DNA from: Rhodococcus triatomae BKS 15-14
Lineage (GTDB): Bacteria > Actinomycetota > Actinomycetes > Mycobacteriales > Mycobacteriaceae
Length of the DNA stretch: 64,000 bases
Assembly: GCA_000341795.1 (NCBI GenBank)
Contig: AODO01000012.1
Coordinates: 1-64,000 of the forward strand
Direction: 5' to 3'
Shown here: positions 46,882-55,990 of the stretch, piece after piece
Layout: every line of letters starts with the position of its first letter
Numbering within the stretch: the stretch's first letter is position 1
The notes under the pieces: generated by a model
What the model saw: the letters and a program-made list of their open reading frames with translations, nothing else
Database searches by the model: none
Told to the model about the DNA's origin: nothing
Made by a program: the position numbers and the translations under genes

Positions 46882-47124
46882 GTGACGGGGGTACGGAGCG
46901 CGGAGAGTGTGATCGCCGAGTTGCCGCGGCGGCTGCAGGACGTACTGCACCTGCGCATCGTGCAAGGGCTGTCCGTGGACCGAACCGCTCGGCTCCTCGG
47001 CACCGAGCGGGAGCACGTTCTGCTCCTCCAGCACCAGGCTCTCGACGCCCTGCGTCGACGCCTGCGGGACGCGGAGGCGGCCGGGTACGGCGGCGCCCGG
47101 GGGGTGCGCACACCACGCACCTGA
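46882..47124 (+). CDS. Small protein resembling sigma-70 region 4 (helix-turn-helix), stand-alone
   Basis: An 80-residue protein whose central 50 residues (VIAELPRRLQDVLHLRIVQG, LSVDRTARLLGTEREHVLLL, QHQALDALRRRLR) match the pattern of a sigma-70 region 4/LuxR-type helix-turn-helix, with hydrophobic spacing typical of ECF sigma factors. Region 2, needed for -10 recognition, is missing, and no fragment of it lies upstream, so it is either an orphan DNA-binding regulator or a remnant. The GTG at 46882 lacks a clear ribosome-binding site. The stop codon lies at the edge of a 29-bp hairpin shared with qcrB. Confidence 0.6.
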   Translation: MTGVRSAESVIAELPRRLQDVLHLRIVQGLSVDRTARLLGTEREHVLLLQHQALDALRRRLRDAEAAGYGGARGVRTPRT

Positions 47125-47186
47125 CGCGAAGAACGGGGAAGGCCCCGAACCCCTGGTGGGTTCGGGGCCTTCCCCGTTCTTCGCGT
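47124..47186. terminator. Long bidirectional terminator hairpin after qcrB
   Basis: A perfect 29-bp stem with a 5-nt loop lies between the small HTH gene and the end of qcrB. Its left arm begins on the last base of the HTH gene stop. Serves both convergent transcripts. Confidence 0.85.
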
Positions 47187-47194
47187 GGACGCGA

Positions 47195-48883
47195 TCAGTG
47201 CTTCGCGTCGCCGTCAGCCGACTCGATGCTCTCCGCGCCGGACTCGGTGCCGTGCACCCGGTCCTGGTACGCCTTGAGCGTCGCGAGCTGCTCGTGCTCC
47301 TTCTCGTGCTCGGCGGCGAGGAGCGCGGCTGCCTCGTCGGCCGGGTCGGCGAACATCAGGCTGCCGAGTCCGGGCTTGCCGGCCGATCCGAGCTTGTTCA
47401 TCTTCTTCGGAATCGCGGCACCCTGGTACTCGAGCGGGATCGGGTGGCCGTGGTCGTCGACCGGTCCGAGCGGCTGGTGCACCTCGACGTACTCGCCGTG
47501 CGGCAGGCGCTTGATGACGCCGGTCTCGATGCCGTGCTCCAGCACCGCGCGGTCGCTGCGCTGCAGACCCAGGCAGAACCGGTAGGTGACGAAGTAGGCG
47601 ATCGGGGGCAGCAGCACCATGCCGATTCGGCCGATCCACGTCATGGCGTTCAGCGAGATGTCGAACTTGAACGCGATGATGTCGTTGATGCACATGATCG
47701 TGAGAATCGCGTAGAAGGTCACGGCCATGACGCCGAGGCCGGTACGGACCGGCACGTCACGCGGACGCTGCAGCAGGTTGTGGTGCGCGTCGTCCTTGGT
47801 GAACTTCTTCTCGATCCACGGGTAGGCGATCAGCACCGCGAACACCAGGCCCATGATGACCGCGACGGCGAACACCGCGGGCACCGTGTAACGACCGAAC
47901 GGGTAGATCTCCCAGGCCGGCCACAGTCGAGCGAGGCCGTCGGTCCACATCATGTAGATGTCGGGCTGGCTGCCCGCGGACACCTGCGACGCGTTGTACG
48001 GGCCGATGTTCCAGATCGGGTTGATCTGCAGGACGCCACCCATGACGGCGAGGATGCCGAAGGTGAAGGCGAAGAACGCGCCACCCTTGAGGGCGAACAC
48101 CGGGAGGATCCGGACGCCGACCACGTTGTTCTCGGTCCGGCCGGTGCCGGGGAACTGCGTGTGCTTCTGGTACCAGACGAGCGCCAGATGAGCACCGATC
48201 AGCGCCAGGATGATGCCCGGGACGAGGAGCACGTGCGCGACGTACAGGCGGGGAATGATCAGCGTGCCCGGGAAGTCACCGTCGAAGATGAGGAACTGCA
48301 GCCAGCTGCCCACGATCGGCACCGACAGGGTGATGCCGGACAGTGCGGCACGAAGGCCCGTGCCGGACAGCAGGTCGTCGGGGAGCGAGTAGCCGAAGAA
48401 CCCCTCGAACATCGCCAGGATGAGCAGCAGGCAGCCGATCACCCAGTTCGCCTCACGCGGGCGACGGAACGCGCCGGTGAAGAAGATGCGCAGCAGGTGG
48501 ACGATGATCGACGCGGCGAACATCAGCGCGGCCCAGTGGTGGATCTGCCGGACGAACAGACCGCCGCGGACCTCGAAGGAGATGTCCAGGGTGGTGGCGT
48601 ACGCCTTCGACATCTCGACGCCGCGCAACGGCTGGTAGGCGCCGTTGTAGACGACCTCCGCCATCGACGGGTCGAAGAAGAGGGTGAGGTACACGCCCGA
48701 GATCAGGAGGATCAGGAACGAGTACAGCGCGATCTCGCCCAGCATGAAGGACCAGTGGGTCGGGAAGACCTTGTTGATCTGCTTCCGCATCCCCGCTGCC
48801 AGGTGGTAGCGCGAGTCGAGGTTCTCGCCGGCTTTCGCGGCGTGAGCTGCGGCCTTGGTCTGGCCGCCAGTGATGGTTGTCAT
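47195..48883 (-). CDS. qcrB: Cytochrome bc1 complex cytochrome b subunit
   Basis: Membrane subunit of the bcc complex that oxidises menaquinol; in the bcc-aa3 supercomplex it is the target of Q-site inhibitors. The 562-residue protein has eight core transmembrane helices plus a C-terminal extension of about 130 soluble residues typical of actinobacteria. Heme ligands appear in the second and fourth helices ([33 protein letters not shown] and [30 protein letters not shown] in parts). The quinol motif is represented by [20 protein letters not shown]. The ATG at 48883 overlaps the qcrA stop (ATGA). Last gene of the ctaE-qcrC-qcrA-qcrB operon. Confidence 0.96.
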   Translation of the reverse strand: MTTITGGQTKAAAHAAKAGENLDSRYHLAAGMRKQINKVFPTHWSFMLGEIALYSFLILLISGVYLTLFFDPSMAEVVYNGAYQPLRGVEMSKAYATTLDISFEVRGGLFVRQIHHWAALMFAASIIVHLLRIFFTGAFRRPREANWVIGCLLLILAMFEGFFGYSLPDDLLSGTGLRAALSGITLSVPIVGSWLQFLIFDGDFPGTLIIPRLYVAHVLLVPGIILALIGAHLALVWYQKHTQFPGTGRTENNVVGVRILPVFALKGGAFFAFTFGILAVMGGVLQINPIWNIGPYNASQVSAGSQPDIYMMWTDGLARLWPAWEIYPFGRYTVPAVFAVAVIMGLVFAVLIAYPWIEKKFTKDDAHHNLLQRPRDVPVRTGLGVMAVTFYAILTIMCINDIIAFKFDISLNAMTWIGRIGMVLLPPIAYFVTYRFCLGLQRSDRAVLEHGIETGVIKRLPHGEYVEVHQPLGPVDDHGHPIPLEYQGAAIPKKMNKLGSAGKPGLGSLMFADPADEAAALLAAEHEKEHEQLATLKAYQDRVHGTESGAESIESADGDAKH

Positions 48884-50022
48884 GAACGACGCTCCCAAAA
48901 TCCGGGGCCGAGGGCCTCGACGAAGTCACCGTTCGCGACGAGGAAGCCCTCTTCGTTAACGGTAATCGGCAACTGGGGCAGTGCGCGAGCCGCAGGACCG
49001 AAAATCGGCTTACCGAAGTGCAGGGCGTCGAACTGCGACTGGTGGCACGGGCAGAGGATCCGGTTGGTCTGCTGCTCGTACAGCGAGGTCGGGCAGCCGA
49101 GGTGCGTGCACAGCTTCGAGTACGCCCAGTAGTCGCCGAAGTTGAAGCTCTCCTGGCCCTTGCGGCGGATCGCGCGGTCGCTGTCCTCCGTACGGAGGCG
49201 GATCAGCATGACCGGGTTGTCGGCACGCTTGAGCGCATGGGCGAGCGCCTTCTCGTCGCCACGCTCGGACTCGCGGAACGGGAACACCGTCTCCATCGCA
49301 CCGGCATCGAGATCCTCCGGGCGAACCAGGACGATGTCGTGCGGGCGGCCCGTGTAACGGCGCAGGTAGATGGTCTCGCCCGGGAAAGTGGGCGTCCAGC
49401 CGGAGGTCCACAGGTCGGACTTGTCGCCCTTGGCCCACGGGTTCTTGATCAGACCGCCGAGCGGCATGATGGCCATGACGCCCAGCGCGCCCGCACCGAA
49501 GCCGAGGGTGCGCTTGATGATCTTGCGGCGACCGATCGTGGAGGTTTCCAGCGAGTCGGAGAGCTGCGCGGCGATGGTCCGCCGGTCGACCTCTGCAGAG
49601 CCGCCCTGGTCGTGGCGGTCCTGGATCGAGACCTCTTCGGGGACGAACTTCTTCGTGAAGAGCACCGCGCCGACACCGAGCCCGAGGATCGCGAGGCCCA
49701 TCGTCAGACCGATGAGCGGCGTGTACAGGCTGTACATGTCGTAGCCCTCTTCGCCCTGGCCCTTGTACTCCCAGGGCCAGAAGAGGTAGATCGCGATGAA
49801 CGCGATCGCCGAGATGCCCGCGAGCGCGAACCAGTAGGCGACGGCGCGCTCGGCACGCTTCTCCGCCTTGGTGCCCTCGACGGACCAGCGCTCACGCCGG
49901 AACGCGACGTCGACACCGTCGAGATTGGTGCCGAGGGTGACGAGCTCGTCGCGCGACATCGCGTCGAGCTCTTCGTTCGTGTAGTCCTTCTTCGGCGTGC
50001 CGCCGTGGCCGGCGTCGCTCAT
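48880..50022 (-). CDS. qcrA: Cytochrome bc1 complex Rieske iron-sulfur subunit
   Basis: Carries the 2Fe-2S cluster that takes the first electron from menaquinol. The 380-residue actinobacterial form has an N-terminal cytoplasmic domain, three transmembrane helices (about 70-90, 105-130 and 170-190) and the Rieske domain with ligands in CTHLGCPTS and CPCHQSQFD near residues 318-340. An Arg pair (GRRKIIKR) precedes the third helix, consistent with Tat-assisted insertion. The ATG at 50022 overlaps the qcrC stop; an upstream in-frame Met is ignored. Confidence 0.96.
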   Translation of the reverse strand: MSDAGHGGTPKKDYTNEELDAMSRDELVTLGTNLDGVDVAFRRERWSVEGTKAEKRAERAVAYWFALAGISAIAFIAIYLFWPWEYKGQGEEGYDMYSLYTPLIGLTMGLAILGLGVGAVLFTKKFVPEEVSIQDRHDQGGSAEVDRRTIAAQLSDSLETSTIGRRKIIKRTLGFGAGALGVMAIMPLGGLIKNPWAKGDKSDLWTSGWTPTFPGETIYLRRYTGRPHDIVLVRPEDLDAGAMETVFPFRESERGDEKALAHALKRADNPVMLIRLRTEDSDRAIRRKGQESFNFGDYWAYSKLCTHLGCPTSLYEQQTNRILCPCHQSQFDALHFGKPIFGPAARALPQLPITVNEEGFLVANGDFVEALGPGFWERRS

Positions 50023-50870
50023 GACCTTGCTCCGATCCACAGTGCTGCGCCGACGACGGCGACGATTCCGATTGCCCACATCGCCATGCCCTCCGAGGCG
50101 GGACCGAAGCCGCCGAGGCCGTAGCCGCCGGGGTTCTTCGTCTCACTCGCAGACTTGATGTACGCGATGATGTCGCGCTTCTCGTCCGAGCTCAGCTGGC
50201 GGTCGGAGAACTTGGGCATGTTCTGCGGACCGGTGACCATCGCCTGGTAGATCTGCTGCTCGTTCGGGGCGTCGAGCTCGGGCGCGAACTTGCCCGAGGA
50301 CAGCGCACCGCCGCGGCCGGTGAAGTTGTGGCAGGAGGCGCAGTTCAGCCGGAACAGCTCGCTGCCGCGGGCGATGTCGTCGCCACGCAGGGAGGTCGTC
50401 GCGACCTCACCGTTCTCGTCCCGCACGACCGTCGGACCGCCGCCGTTCGCCTGGATGTAGGCGCCGATCGCGTCGGTCTGGCGGGCGTCGAACTTCGTGG
50501 GCTTGCGCACGGCCTGCGCTTCGTTGCGGACCATCGGCATACGGCCGGACGACACCTGGAAGTAGACGGCGGCCTCACCGACACCGATGAGGCTGGGGCC
50601 GCGGTCCTGAACACCCTGCAGGTTCACACCGTGGCAGGTGACGCAGGAGGTGTCGTAGAGCTGCTTGCCCTCGCGGATCAGCGCGGACGCATCGTCGGAT
50701 GCGGTGGCGACCTGCGGAGTGGGCGTGAGGGCCGAGGCGAGGAAGCCGGCGCCGACAAGTCCCATCATCAGGATCAGCGCGCCGGTGATCCGGCGGCGGA
50801 ACTTGCGCTGACGACGGGCTCTTGTTGCAGTCGCGCTGTCGGTGGCTGCTGAAGGGGGGGATGAACTCAT
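50019..50870 (-). CDS. qcrC: Cytochrome bc1 complex diheme cytochrome c subunit
   Basis: Diheme cytochrome cc that passes electrons directly to the CuA centre of subunit II, replacing soluble cytochrome c. The 283-residue protein has an N-terminal membrane anchor ([17 protein letters not shown]), two c-type heme motifs CVTCHG near residue 77 and CASCHN near 177, and a C-terminal helix ([19 protein letters not shown]). Two axial Met candidates lie in GRMPMV and NMPKFSD. Starts 63 bp after ctaE. Confidence 0.96.
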   Translation of the reverse strand: MSSSPPSAATDSATATRARRQRKFRRRITGALILMMGLVGAGFLASALTPTPQVATASDDASALIREGKQLYDTSCVTCHGVNLQGVQDRGPSLIGVGEAAVYFQVSSGRMPMVRNEAQAVRKPTKFDARQTDAIGAYIQANGGGPTVVRDENGEVATTSLRGDDIARGSELFRLNCASCHNFTGRGGALSSGKFAPELDAPNEQQIYQAMVTGPQNMPKFSDRQLSSDEKRDIIAYIKSASETKNPGGYGLGGFGPASEGMAMWAIGIVAVVGAALWIGARS

Positions 50871-50933
50871 CTGTATCCCTTTGGTCTCGCGGGACGGACT
50901 GAACGGGCTGGGGCTGGGTACTGCGTTCAGCTG

Positions 50934-51545
50934 CTAACGGATGAAATAGATGGTGGCGAACAGGCCGATCCACACGATGTCGACGAAGTGCCAGTAGTAG
51001 GAGACGACGATGGCGGCCGTCGCCTGTGCCGGCGTGAACTTGCTGACCTTGGTTCGCACGAGCAGGAAGACGAAGGCGACGAGACCACCGATCACGTGCA
51101 GGCCGTGGAAGCCCGTCGTGATGTAGAAGACGGAGCCGTACGCGCTGCTCGACAGCGTGGTTCCGTGCTGCACCAGGTGGATGTACTCGTACGCCTGACC
51201 GAGCACGAAGAAGGTGCCCATCGCCAGCGTGAGGATGTACCAGCGGCGGAGGCCGAAGACGTCGCCCTTCTCGGCGGCGAAAACGCCCATCTGGCAGGTG
51301 AACGACGACGCCACGAGCACCGCGGTGACCGGCACGGCCAGTGCCAGGTTCAGCTCGGTGGGCTCCGGCGGCCAGTTGCCGTTCGCCTGTGCCCGCGCGA
51401 CGAAGTACATCGCGAACAAACCAGCGAAGAACATGAGCTCGCTGGACAGCCAGATAATGGTGCCGACGCTGACCATGTTCGGCCGGTTCAGCGAGTGCAC
51501 GCGCTGGGTGATTGCGGATCCTTGGGTCCCTACTGCGCTCGTCAC
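50934..51545 (-). CDS. ctaE: Cytochrome c oxidase subunit III
   Basis: A 203-residue membrane subunit of the aa3 oxidase with five transmembrane helices, typical of the short actinobacterial form. Conserved Glu-containing segments [14 protein letters not shown] and [10 protein letters not shown] are present, as are [10 protein letters not shown] and the final [19 protein letters not shown]. The GTG start gives [10 protein letters not shown]. First gene of the operon leading into qcrCAB. Its promoter should lie in 51546-51671, which it shares with a divergent gene. Confidence 0.95.
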   Translation of the reverse strand: MTSAVGTQGSAITQRVHSLNRPNMVSVGTIIWLSSELMFFAGLFAMYFVARAQANGNWPPEPTELNLALAVPVTAVLVASSFTCQMGVFAAEKGDVFGLRRWYILTLAMGTFFVLGQAYEYIHLVQHGTTLSSSAYGSVFYITTGFHGLHVIGGLVAFVFLLVRTKVSKFTPAQATAAIVVSYYWHFVDIVWIGLFATIYFIR

Positions 51546-51671
51546 AGAAGGAAGTATGACGCGTTGTCGTACGCGAGGACCACCCGGGTCCGCTGTTGGC
51601 GCGTCGTGCCCGAATTTCAGTATGCCCGAAGCCGCGATTGTGCAGGTCGGTGCTCATGGCAGGCTGAACCC

Positions 51672-52124
51672 ATGACTGGGACACCGTGGTGGCGGCAACT
51701 GTTCGGGCGGCGAAAACCGGCGCCGCTGAGCGCCGACCGGGCCGATCTGGTGGTGGTCGTGTCGAGCTTCGACGACGCCGAGGCGTGCAGCACGGCACTC
51801 GACCGCGGTGCCGCGGCGGATCCCGTGTGGCTCGCGGACGCGGAGGCGGTCCTGCGTCACCATCTGCGGCTGCCCGCGGCGGGCGTCGCCCGGGCTGCGG
51901 AGCTCGCGGCGCAGGACGGGTACGCGGTCGCAGGCGATCCTGCCGACGTGCCGCCCGAGCCGGAGGCGGACGGATTGGCGGCGGTGGTCCTGCAGCGTGT
52001 CCAGATCCTCGACGCGCTCCACTGCTCACAGGAGAAGTCACGGATGGCGGGCCTCGCGCAACGGGCAGGCGGCACCGTCGTCGGGTGGGACGCCCTGCAG
52101 CCGTCACCGGCCGGCGCCCACTGA
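51672..52124 (+). CDS. Hypothetical protein next to trpD
   Basis: A 150-residue soluble protein with no recognised domain. Features: an N-terminal basic start ([12 protein letters not shown]), an alpha/beta-looking segment [36 protein letters not shown] and a helical C-terminus with [22 protein letters not shown]. Overall it resembles small ribonuclease-regulator folds only vaguely, and I do not assign one. The ATG follows AGGCTGAACCC. It is divergent from ctaE and 44 bp before trpD in the same direction. Confidence 0.65.
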   Translation: MTGTPWWRQLFGRRKPAPLSADRADLVVVVSSFDDAEACSTALDRGAAADPVWLADAEAVLRHHLRLPAAGVARAAELAAQDGYAVAGDPADVPPEPEADGLAAVVLQRVQILDALHCSQEKSRMAGLAQRAGGTVVGWDALQPSPAGAH

Positions 52125-52168
52125 TTAAGCTGCGTTCCGGATTGCAGCGACGACAAGAGGCGGTTGGA

Positions 52169-53203
52169 ATGGCGACGTGGCCCGAGGTGCTTGGCGCTCT
52201 GACGGACGGACAGGATCTCGACGCGTCGACCGCCAACTGGGCGATGAGCGAGATCATGTCCGACAACGCCACCTCGGCCCAGATCGCGGCGTTCGGCATC
52301 GCACTGAAGATGAAGGGGCCGACCCCGGCCGAGGTGTCCGGAATCGCCGACGCGATGCTCGCGAACGCCCGGACCCTCGACGTCGACAGCGACGCCGTCG
52401 ACGTCGTCGGCACCGGGGGCGATCGGCAGCACACCGTCAACATCTCGACCATGGCGTCGGTGGTGGTCGCAGCGACCGGAGTCCGTGTGGTCAAGCACGG
52501 CAACCGTGCCGCGTCCTCGAAGAGCGGAGGCGCCGACGTCCTCGAGGCGCTCGGTGTCCGGATCACCCTCGATCCGGCGGGTGTCGCGCAGTGCGTCCGT
52601 GAGGTCGGTATCGGGTTCTGCTTCGCGCCGACCTTCCACCCGGCGTTCCGCTTCACCTCCGGGCCCCGCAAGGAGATCGGTATCCCCACCGTGTTCAACG
52701 TGCTCGGACCGCTCACGAACCCGGCCCGGCCGCGTGCCGGACTGATCGGTTGCGCGTTCGCGGACCTCCAGCCGGTGGTTGCGGGCGTGCTGGCGCGACG
52801 GGGCGTGTCGGCGCTGGTGGTGCGTGGGGACGACGGTCTCGACGAGATCACCACCTCGACGACGAGCACCGCCTTCGTGGTCGACGGTGGGTCCGTGCGG
52901 GAGGCTCGGATCGACCCGACCGTGCTGGGGATCGAGCGTGTGCCGCTCGACGCGCTGCGCGGCGGCGACGCCGAGGCCAATGCCACGATCGCCCGCTCCG
53001 TGCTGGCCGGCGACCGTGGCCCTGTTCACGACGCGGTGGTTCTCAACGCGGGTGCGGCGATCGCCGCGCACCGTGGACTCGACGGAACCCTGGAGGATGC
53101 GTTGCGGGCAGGCATCGCGAGTGCCGTCGACGCCGTCGACAGTGGTGCCGCGGCCGATCTGCTGGCTCGGTGGGTGGACGTCAGCACGCGCCTCGCCGGA
53201 TAG
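52169..53203 (+). CDS. trpD: Anthranilate phosphoribosyltransferase
   Basis: Second step of tryptophan synthesis: adds phosphoribosyl to anthranilate. The 344-residue protein has the helical N-terminal domain and the phosphoribosyl-binding blocks [18 protein letters not shown] near residue 80, [23 protein letters not shown] near 110, FAPTFHPAF near 155 and [12 protein letters not shown] near 178. The ATG at 52169 follows an AGAGGCGG-type site and matches the mycobacterial N-terminus. A hairpin follows. Other trp genes are not in the window. Confidence 0.95.
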   Translation: MATWPEVLGALTDGQDLDASTANWAMSEIMSDNATSAQIAAFGIALKMKGPTPAEVSGIADAMLANARTLDVDSDAVDVVGTGGDRQHTVNISTMASVVVAATGVRVVKHGNRAASSKSGGADVLEALGVRITLDPAGVAQCVREVGIGFCFAPTFHPAFRFTSGPRKEIGIPTVFNVLGPLTNPARPRAGLIGCAFADLQPVVAGVLARRGVSALVVRGDDGLDEITTSTTSTAFVVDGGSVREARIDPTVLGIERVPLDALRGGDAEANATIARSVLAGDRGPVHDAVVLNAGAAIAAHRGLDGTLEDALRAGIASAVDAVDSGAAADLLARWVDVSTRLAG

Positions 53204-53204
53204 C

Positions 53205-53237
53205 CGTGGTGGCCCCGGCACGGCCGGGGCCACCACG
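53205..53237. terminator. Bidirectional terminator after trpD
   Basis: A 15-bp perfect stem (CGTGGTGGCCCCGGC and complement) with a 3-nt loop, in the 37-bp gap between convergent genes. Confidence 0.75.
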
Positions 53238-53240
53238 TAC

Positions 53241-53516
53241 TCACTCTCCGATGGAGAAGGCCGCCTCGACGTCCGCGCTCGCGTAGGAACGGAAGGCGAT
53301 GTGGGTGGTCGTGCGCAGGACGCCGTCGACCTTGTTGATCGCGCCGGTGACGACGTCGGCGATCTCGTCGTGGCTTCGCACCTTGACGACGGCGATCAGA
53401 TCGACGTCGCCCGCGCACGAGTACACCTCCGAAACGCCGACGATGTCGGCGACGGCCTGGGCGGTCTCGGGGATCCGGTTCGCCTCGGCGTGAATGAGGA
53501 CGATGGCGTTGATCAT
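53241..53516 (-). CDS. Stand-alone Lrp/AsnC ligand-binding (RAM) domain protein
   Basis: A 91-residue protein that is only the effector-binding half of an Lrp/AsnC regulator: [60 protein letters not shown]. The DNA-binding half is absent and no fragment remains, so it is a true single-domain form, common in actinobacteria and archaea, that assembles in rings and binds amino acids. Its ATG overlaps the stop of the exonuclease gene (ATGA), so the two are translated together. Its place beside trpD suggests but does not prove an aromatic ligand. Confidence 0.87.
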   Translation of the reverse strand: MINAIVLIHAEANRIPETAQAVADIVGVSEVYSCAGDVDLIAVVKVRSHDEIADVVTGAINKVDGVLRTTTHIAFRSYASADVEAAFSIGE

Positions 53517-55252
53517 CTCGCTCCTAGTGACGGGGGGTGCGGTGCCCGTTCAGCGTATTCGCCTGCGTCTCGGGCGAGCGCACACCACTGTTGCCAGGAG
53601 CCCGCGCCGTGCGCGGGCTCTCGGTAGCCGTCGCTGGTGCGCACGATCCGGACTCCGGGGGAGTCGAGCCAGTTCGCGACCAACCGCACCTCGTCGGCCA
53701 TCGCGCCTCGCAGTGGTGACGGGTCGGGGAGCACGGTCTCGGCGGCGAGGGTGAGTGCGTCGACGACCGGCATCGGCGCGACGCCACGCGGCGCGACACC
53801 TGCGGACGCGAGCCGCCCGGAGCGGATCACCGCGAACTCCCACCCGCCTTCGTCCCTCGGGCGTGCGGCGACGAGTTCCTCGATCCTCGCCACCGAGGCG
53901 AGTCGTTGGCAGCGCCGAAGGGCGGTCGCGAGGGCCGCGGTCCGGTCCCGGAGCCTTGCCGCGTTCTCGAACAGCTCCGCGCCTGCAAGCTCCACGACCC
54001 GCGTCCGCAGGTCCCGGAGCGGAGCGTCGGTCGCGCCCCGGATCAGATTTCGGCTCAGCTCGACCGCCGCCGCGTACGCGGCCGCCGACTGTGGTGCGCT
54101 GCCTGCCGGGCAGGATCCCACCGCGTCGTCGGGGCAGTCCGGGCCGTGGACGTCGTTCTGTTTGATCTTCCTGGTGCAGTGCCGCAGACGGCACGACTCG
54201 GTGATGGTGGCGGCGACGTCCGCGGCATCGCCACGGTTCGAGAACGGTCCGAGCGCATCAGGACCGGCACGCCGGGTCACCGAGAGCCGGGGGAAGGCCT
54301 CGTCGGTGAGGGTGATCCACCAGGCCCGCTTCGGGAACTTCGAGCGGCGGTTGTACGGCGGCGCGTGCGCGGCGAGCAGCCGGAGCTCACGGACACCGGC
54401 CTCGAGCCCGTGCGCGCACTCGACGTGGTCGACGCGGGTGGCGAGCGCAACCATCTCCTTCATCCGGGCACGGGTCTCGGATCCGGTGAAGTAGCCGCGA
54501 ACCCGGCGTTGCACGTTGACGGCCGTCCCGACGTAGAGGACCTCGTCGGAGGGGCCACGGAACAGATAGACACCCGGGCTCCGGGGCAGATGGGCTGCGA
54601 GGCCGCGTTTGCCGCGCTGTGCGGCGGAGACGTTCGGGAGGTAGTCGACGAGTTCGGGGTAACTGTGCACACCGAGGTTGCCGACCCGTTCGATCAGGGC
54701 GTGCAGGACGTCGACGGTGGCGCGGGCGTCGTCGAGCGCACGGTGCGTCGGGCGGGTGGACACCCGGAACAGGTCGGCCAGCGCGGACAGTTTCACCGAG
54801 GGCGCCTCCTCTCGGGAGAGGACCCGCCTGGCCAGGCGCACGGTGCACAGGACCTGGAAGGACGGCCAGGCGAGGTCGCACCGCGTGGTCGCGGCCCGGA
54901 GGAAACCGATGTCGAAGGGCGCGTTGTGCGCCACCAGGACGGCGCCGCGGGCGAACTCGAGGAAGCTCGGTAGCACCTGCTCGATGCGGGGGGCGTCGAC
55001 GAGCATCGCCGAGGTGATCCCGGTCAGTCGGACGATGTGGGGTGGCATCGTCCGGCCCGGGTCGACGAGTGTCGACAGCTCTCCCACGACCTCGCCGCCG
55101 CGGATCTTGACGGCGCCGATCTCGGTGATCGCGTCGTCACCCGAGCTGCTGCCGGTGGTTTCGAGGTCCACGACGACGAAGGTGGTGTCTCGCAGTGGGG
55201 TGTCCAGTTCGTCGAACGCCAACTGGCGTGCCGTCACGTCGCGGGAACTCAC
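53513..55252 (-). CDS. DEDDh exonuclease fused to UvrC-like GIY-YIG nuclease
   Basis: A 579-residue fusion known in mycobacteria (Rv2191-like). Residues about 22-185 form a DnaQ-type exonuclease: [25 protein letters not shown] (DxE), [17 protein letters not shown] and [14 protein letters not shown] (HxxxxD). Residues about 220-310 form a GIY-YIG nuclease of UvrC/Cho type ([31 protein letters not shown]). The rest is a UvrC-like middle region with Cys residues ([12 protein letters not shown]...CPDD...CPAG). The C-terminal UvrC endonuclease and HhH parts are missing. Start is taken at the GTG of 55252; GTG 30 bp further upstream is possible. Likely a DNA-repair nuclease with 3' processing. Confidence 0.87.
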   Translation of the reverse strand: MSSRDVTARQLAFDELDTPLRDTTFVVVDLETTGSSSGDDAITEIGAVKIRGGEVVGELSTLVDPGRTMPPHIVRLTGITSAMLVDAPRIEQVLPSFLEFARGAVLVAHNAPFDIGFLRAATTRCDLAWPSFQVLCTVRLARRVLSREEAPSVKLSALADLFRVSTRPTHRALDDARATVDVLHALIERVGNLGVHSYPELVDYLPNVSAAQRGKRGLAAHLPRSPGVYLFRGPSDEVLYVGTAVNVQRRVRGYFTGSETRARMKEMVALATRVDHVECAHGLEAGVRELRLLAAHAPPYNRRSKFPKRAWWITLTDEAFPRLSVTRRAGPDALGPFSNRGDAADVAATITESCRLRHCTRKIKQNDVHGPDCPDDAVGSCPAGSAPQSAAAYAAAVELSRNLIRGATDAPLRDLRTRVVELAGAELFENAARLRDRTAALATALRRCQRLASVARIEELVAARPRDEGGWEFAVIRSGRLASAGVAPRGVAPMPVVDALTLAAETVLPDPSPLRGAMADEVRLVANWLDSPGVRIVRTSDGYREPAHGAGSWQQWCALARDAGEYAERAPHPPSLGAR

Positions 55253-55414
55253 GGGCCAGACAGTAGGACCCGGCACCGACACCCCTCCGCGGGCGCTACG
55301 GCGGCAGTGTTCGCGGGTGCTCGCCGTCGGCGGTTCGTGTCGGACGGCGGCGCTATTTTGCGGGTACCGAGGCACGGGAAACGCCCGGGAACGCCGAAAG
55401 AGACGAGGGTCACA

Positions 55415-55684
55415 GTGATTGTCGACTGCAGCGAATGCGCCGTGCGGGGCCCCGGGTGCGACGACTGTGTCGTCACGGTGCTGCTCGGGTATCCCGAGTT
55501 GTCGGAGTCCACGCAGACCCCACGGTCGGGTGTTGTCGCGCGGATGAGTGTTGAGCAGGACGAACAGGTTGCTCTCGGTGTGCTGGCCGACGTCGGGCTG
55601 GTGCCTCCACTGCGGCTCGTGCGGTCGCTCGAGCGCACGCAGACCAGTCGGTCGTTATCTGTTCGTGATGATGGTGCCGCGTAG
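55415..55684 (+). CDS. Small Cys-rich protein (CxxC-x6-CxxC), function unknown
   Basis: An 89-residue protein starting with the GTG at 55415, which has GAGGG just upstream. The N-terminus holds four Cys in the pattern C5-x2-C8-x6-C15-x2-C18 ([15 protein letters not shown]), suited to binding zinc or an iron-sulfur cluster. The rest ([21 protein letters not shown]) looks helical. I recall similar short actinobacterial proteins but no function. It is divergent from the exonuclease/GIY-YIG gene and is followed by the promoter region of the NlpC/P60 module. Both are equally possible partners. Confidence 0.65.
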   Translation: MIVDCSECAVRGPGCDDCVVTVLLGYPELSESTQTPRSGVVARMSVEQDEQVALGVLADVGLVPPLRLVRSLERTQTSRSLSVRDDGAA

Positions 55685-55730
55685 TAGCCGCCCGGGGCCC
55701 CAAAAGGTCGAAATGTCCGCTTTAGGCGAT

Positions 55731-55779
55731 GTGGGGAGTCGACACCGCCCGGGCGCTTTCGTAATCTTCTCGAGACCTT
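55731..55779 (+). promoter_or_regulatory. Promoter-proximal block shared by both NlpC/P60 genes (copy A)
   Basis: GGGGAGT-N-GACACCGCC and, further on, CGTAAYCTTNYCGAGACCTT recur at 56708-56757. Each contains GTAA(C/T)-N6-GAGAC, reminiscent of the MtrA direct repeat (GTNAC-N5/6-GTNAC) used for cell-wall hydrolase genes in actinobacteria. Copy A lies just upstream of the riboswitch. Confidence 0.45.
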
Positions 55780-55820
55780 GCGGAGTCTCGCCGCCCCACA
55801 CCGGAGCGGCGTCGTGAGGT

Positions 55821-55965
55821 ACCGCCTAATCGAACTCCCGTGAGGGACTCGAATCGGGAACCCACCGTTTTTCTGGGGTGAATCCCGTCGGAGCGCGCCA
55901 GCGCGGGACGACGGGTAGGGCTGATCTTCCCAGCCCGAACCCGTCAGCTAACCCGGTCGGCGGAC
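55821..55965 (+). ncRNA. ydaO-yuaA riboswitch (cyclic-di-AMP)
   Basis: The sequence carries the conserved blocks of the ydaO class in the right order and spacing: ACCGCCTAATCG at the 5' side (55821-55832), CTGGGGTGAATCCCG (55873-55887), GACGGGTAGGGCTGATCTTCC, then CAGCCCGAACCCG and TCAGCTAACCCGGTCGGC (to 55961). This aptamer binds cyclic-di-AMP and typically turns off expression of peptidoglycan hydrolases and osmolyte transporters when the second messenger is high. In actinobacteria it often precedes NlpC/P60 and Rpf genes, as here. The expression platform appears to be the short hairpin at 55974-55990. Confidence 0.88.
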
Positions 55966-55973
55966 GAATGGAA

Positions 55974-55990
55974 GAAAGGCACCTCCTTTC
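55974..55990 (+). promoter_or_regulatory. Hairpin enclosing the ribosome-binding site of the NlpC/P60 gene
   Basis: GAAAGG-N5-CCTTTC ends directly before the GTG start at 55991. The left arm contains the AAAGG ribosome-binding site, so pairing would block translation; this is a plausible switch linked to the riboswitch 9 bp upstream. Confidence 0.5.

Larger units (their letters stand above)
55685..55990 (+). other. 306-bp leader of the NlpC/P60 module
   Basis: This gap holds, in order, a block shared with the next gene's upstream region, the ydaO-type riboswitch and a hairpin over the ribosome-binding site; each is listed separately. No open frame of note is present. Confidence 0.7.
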
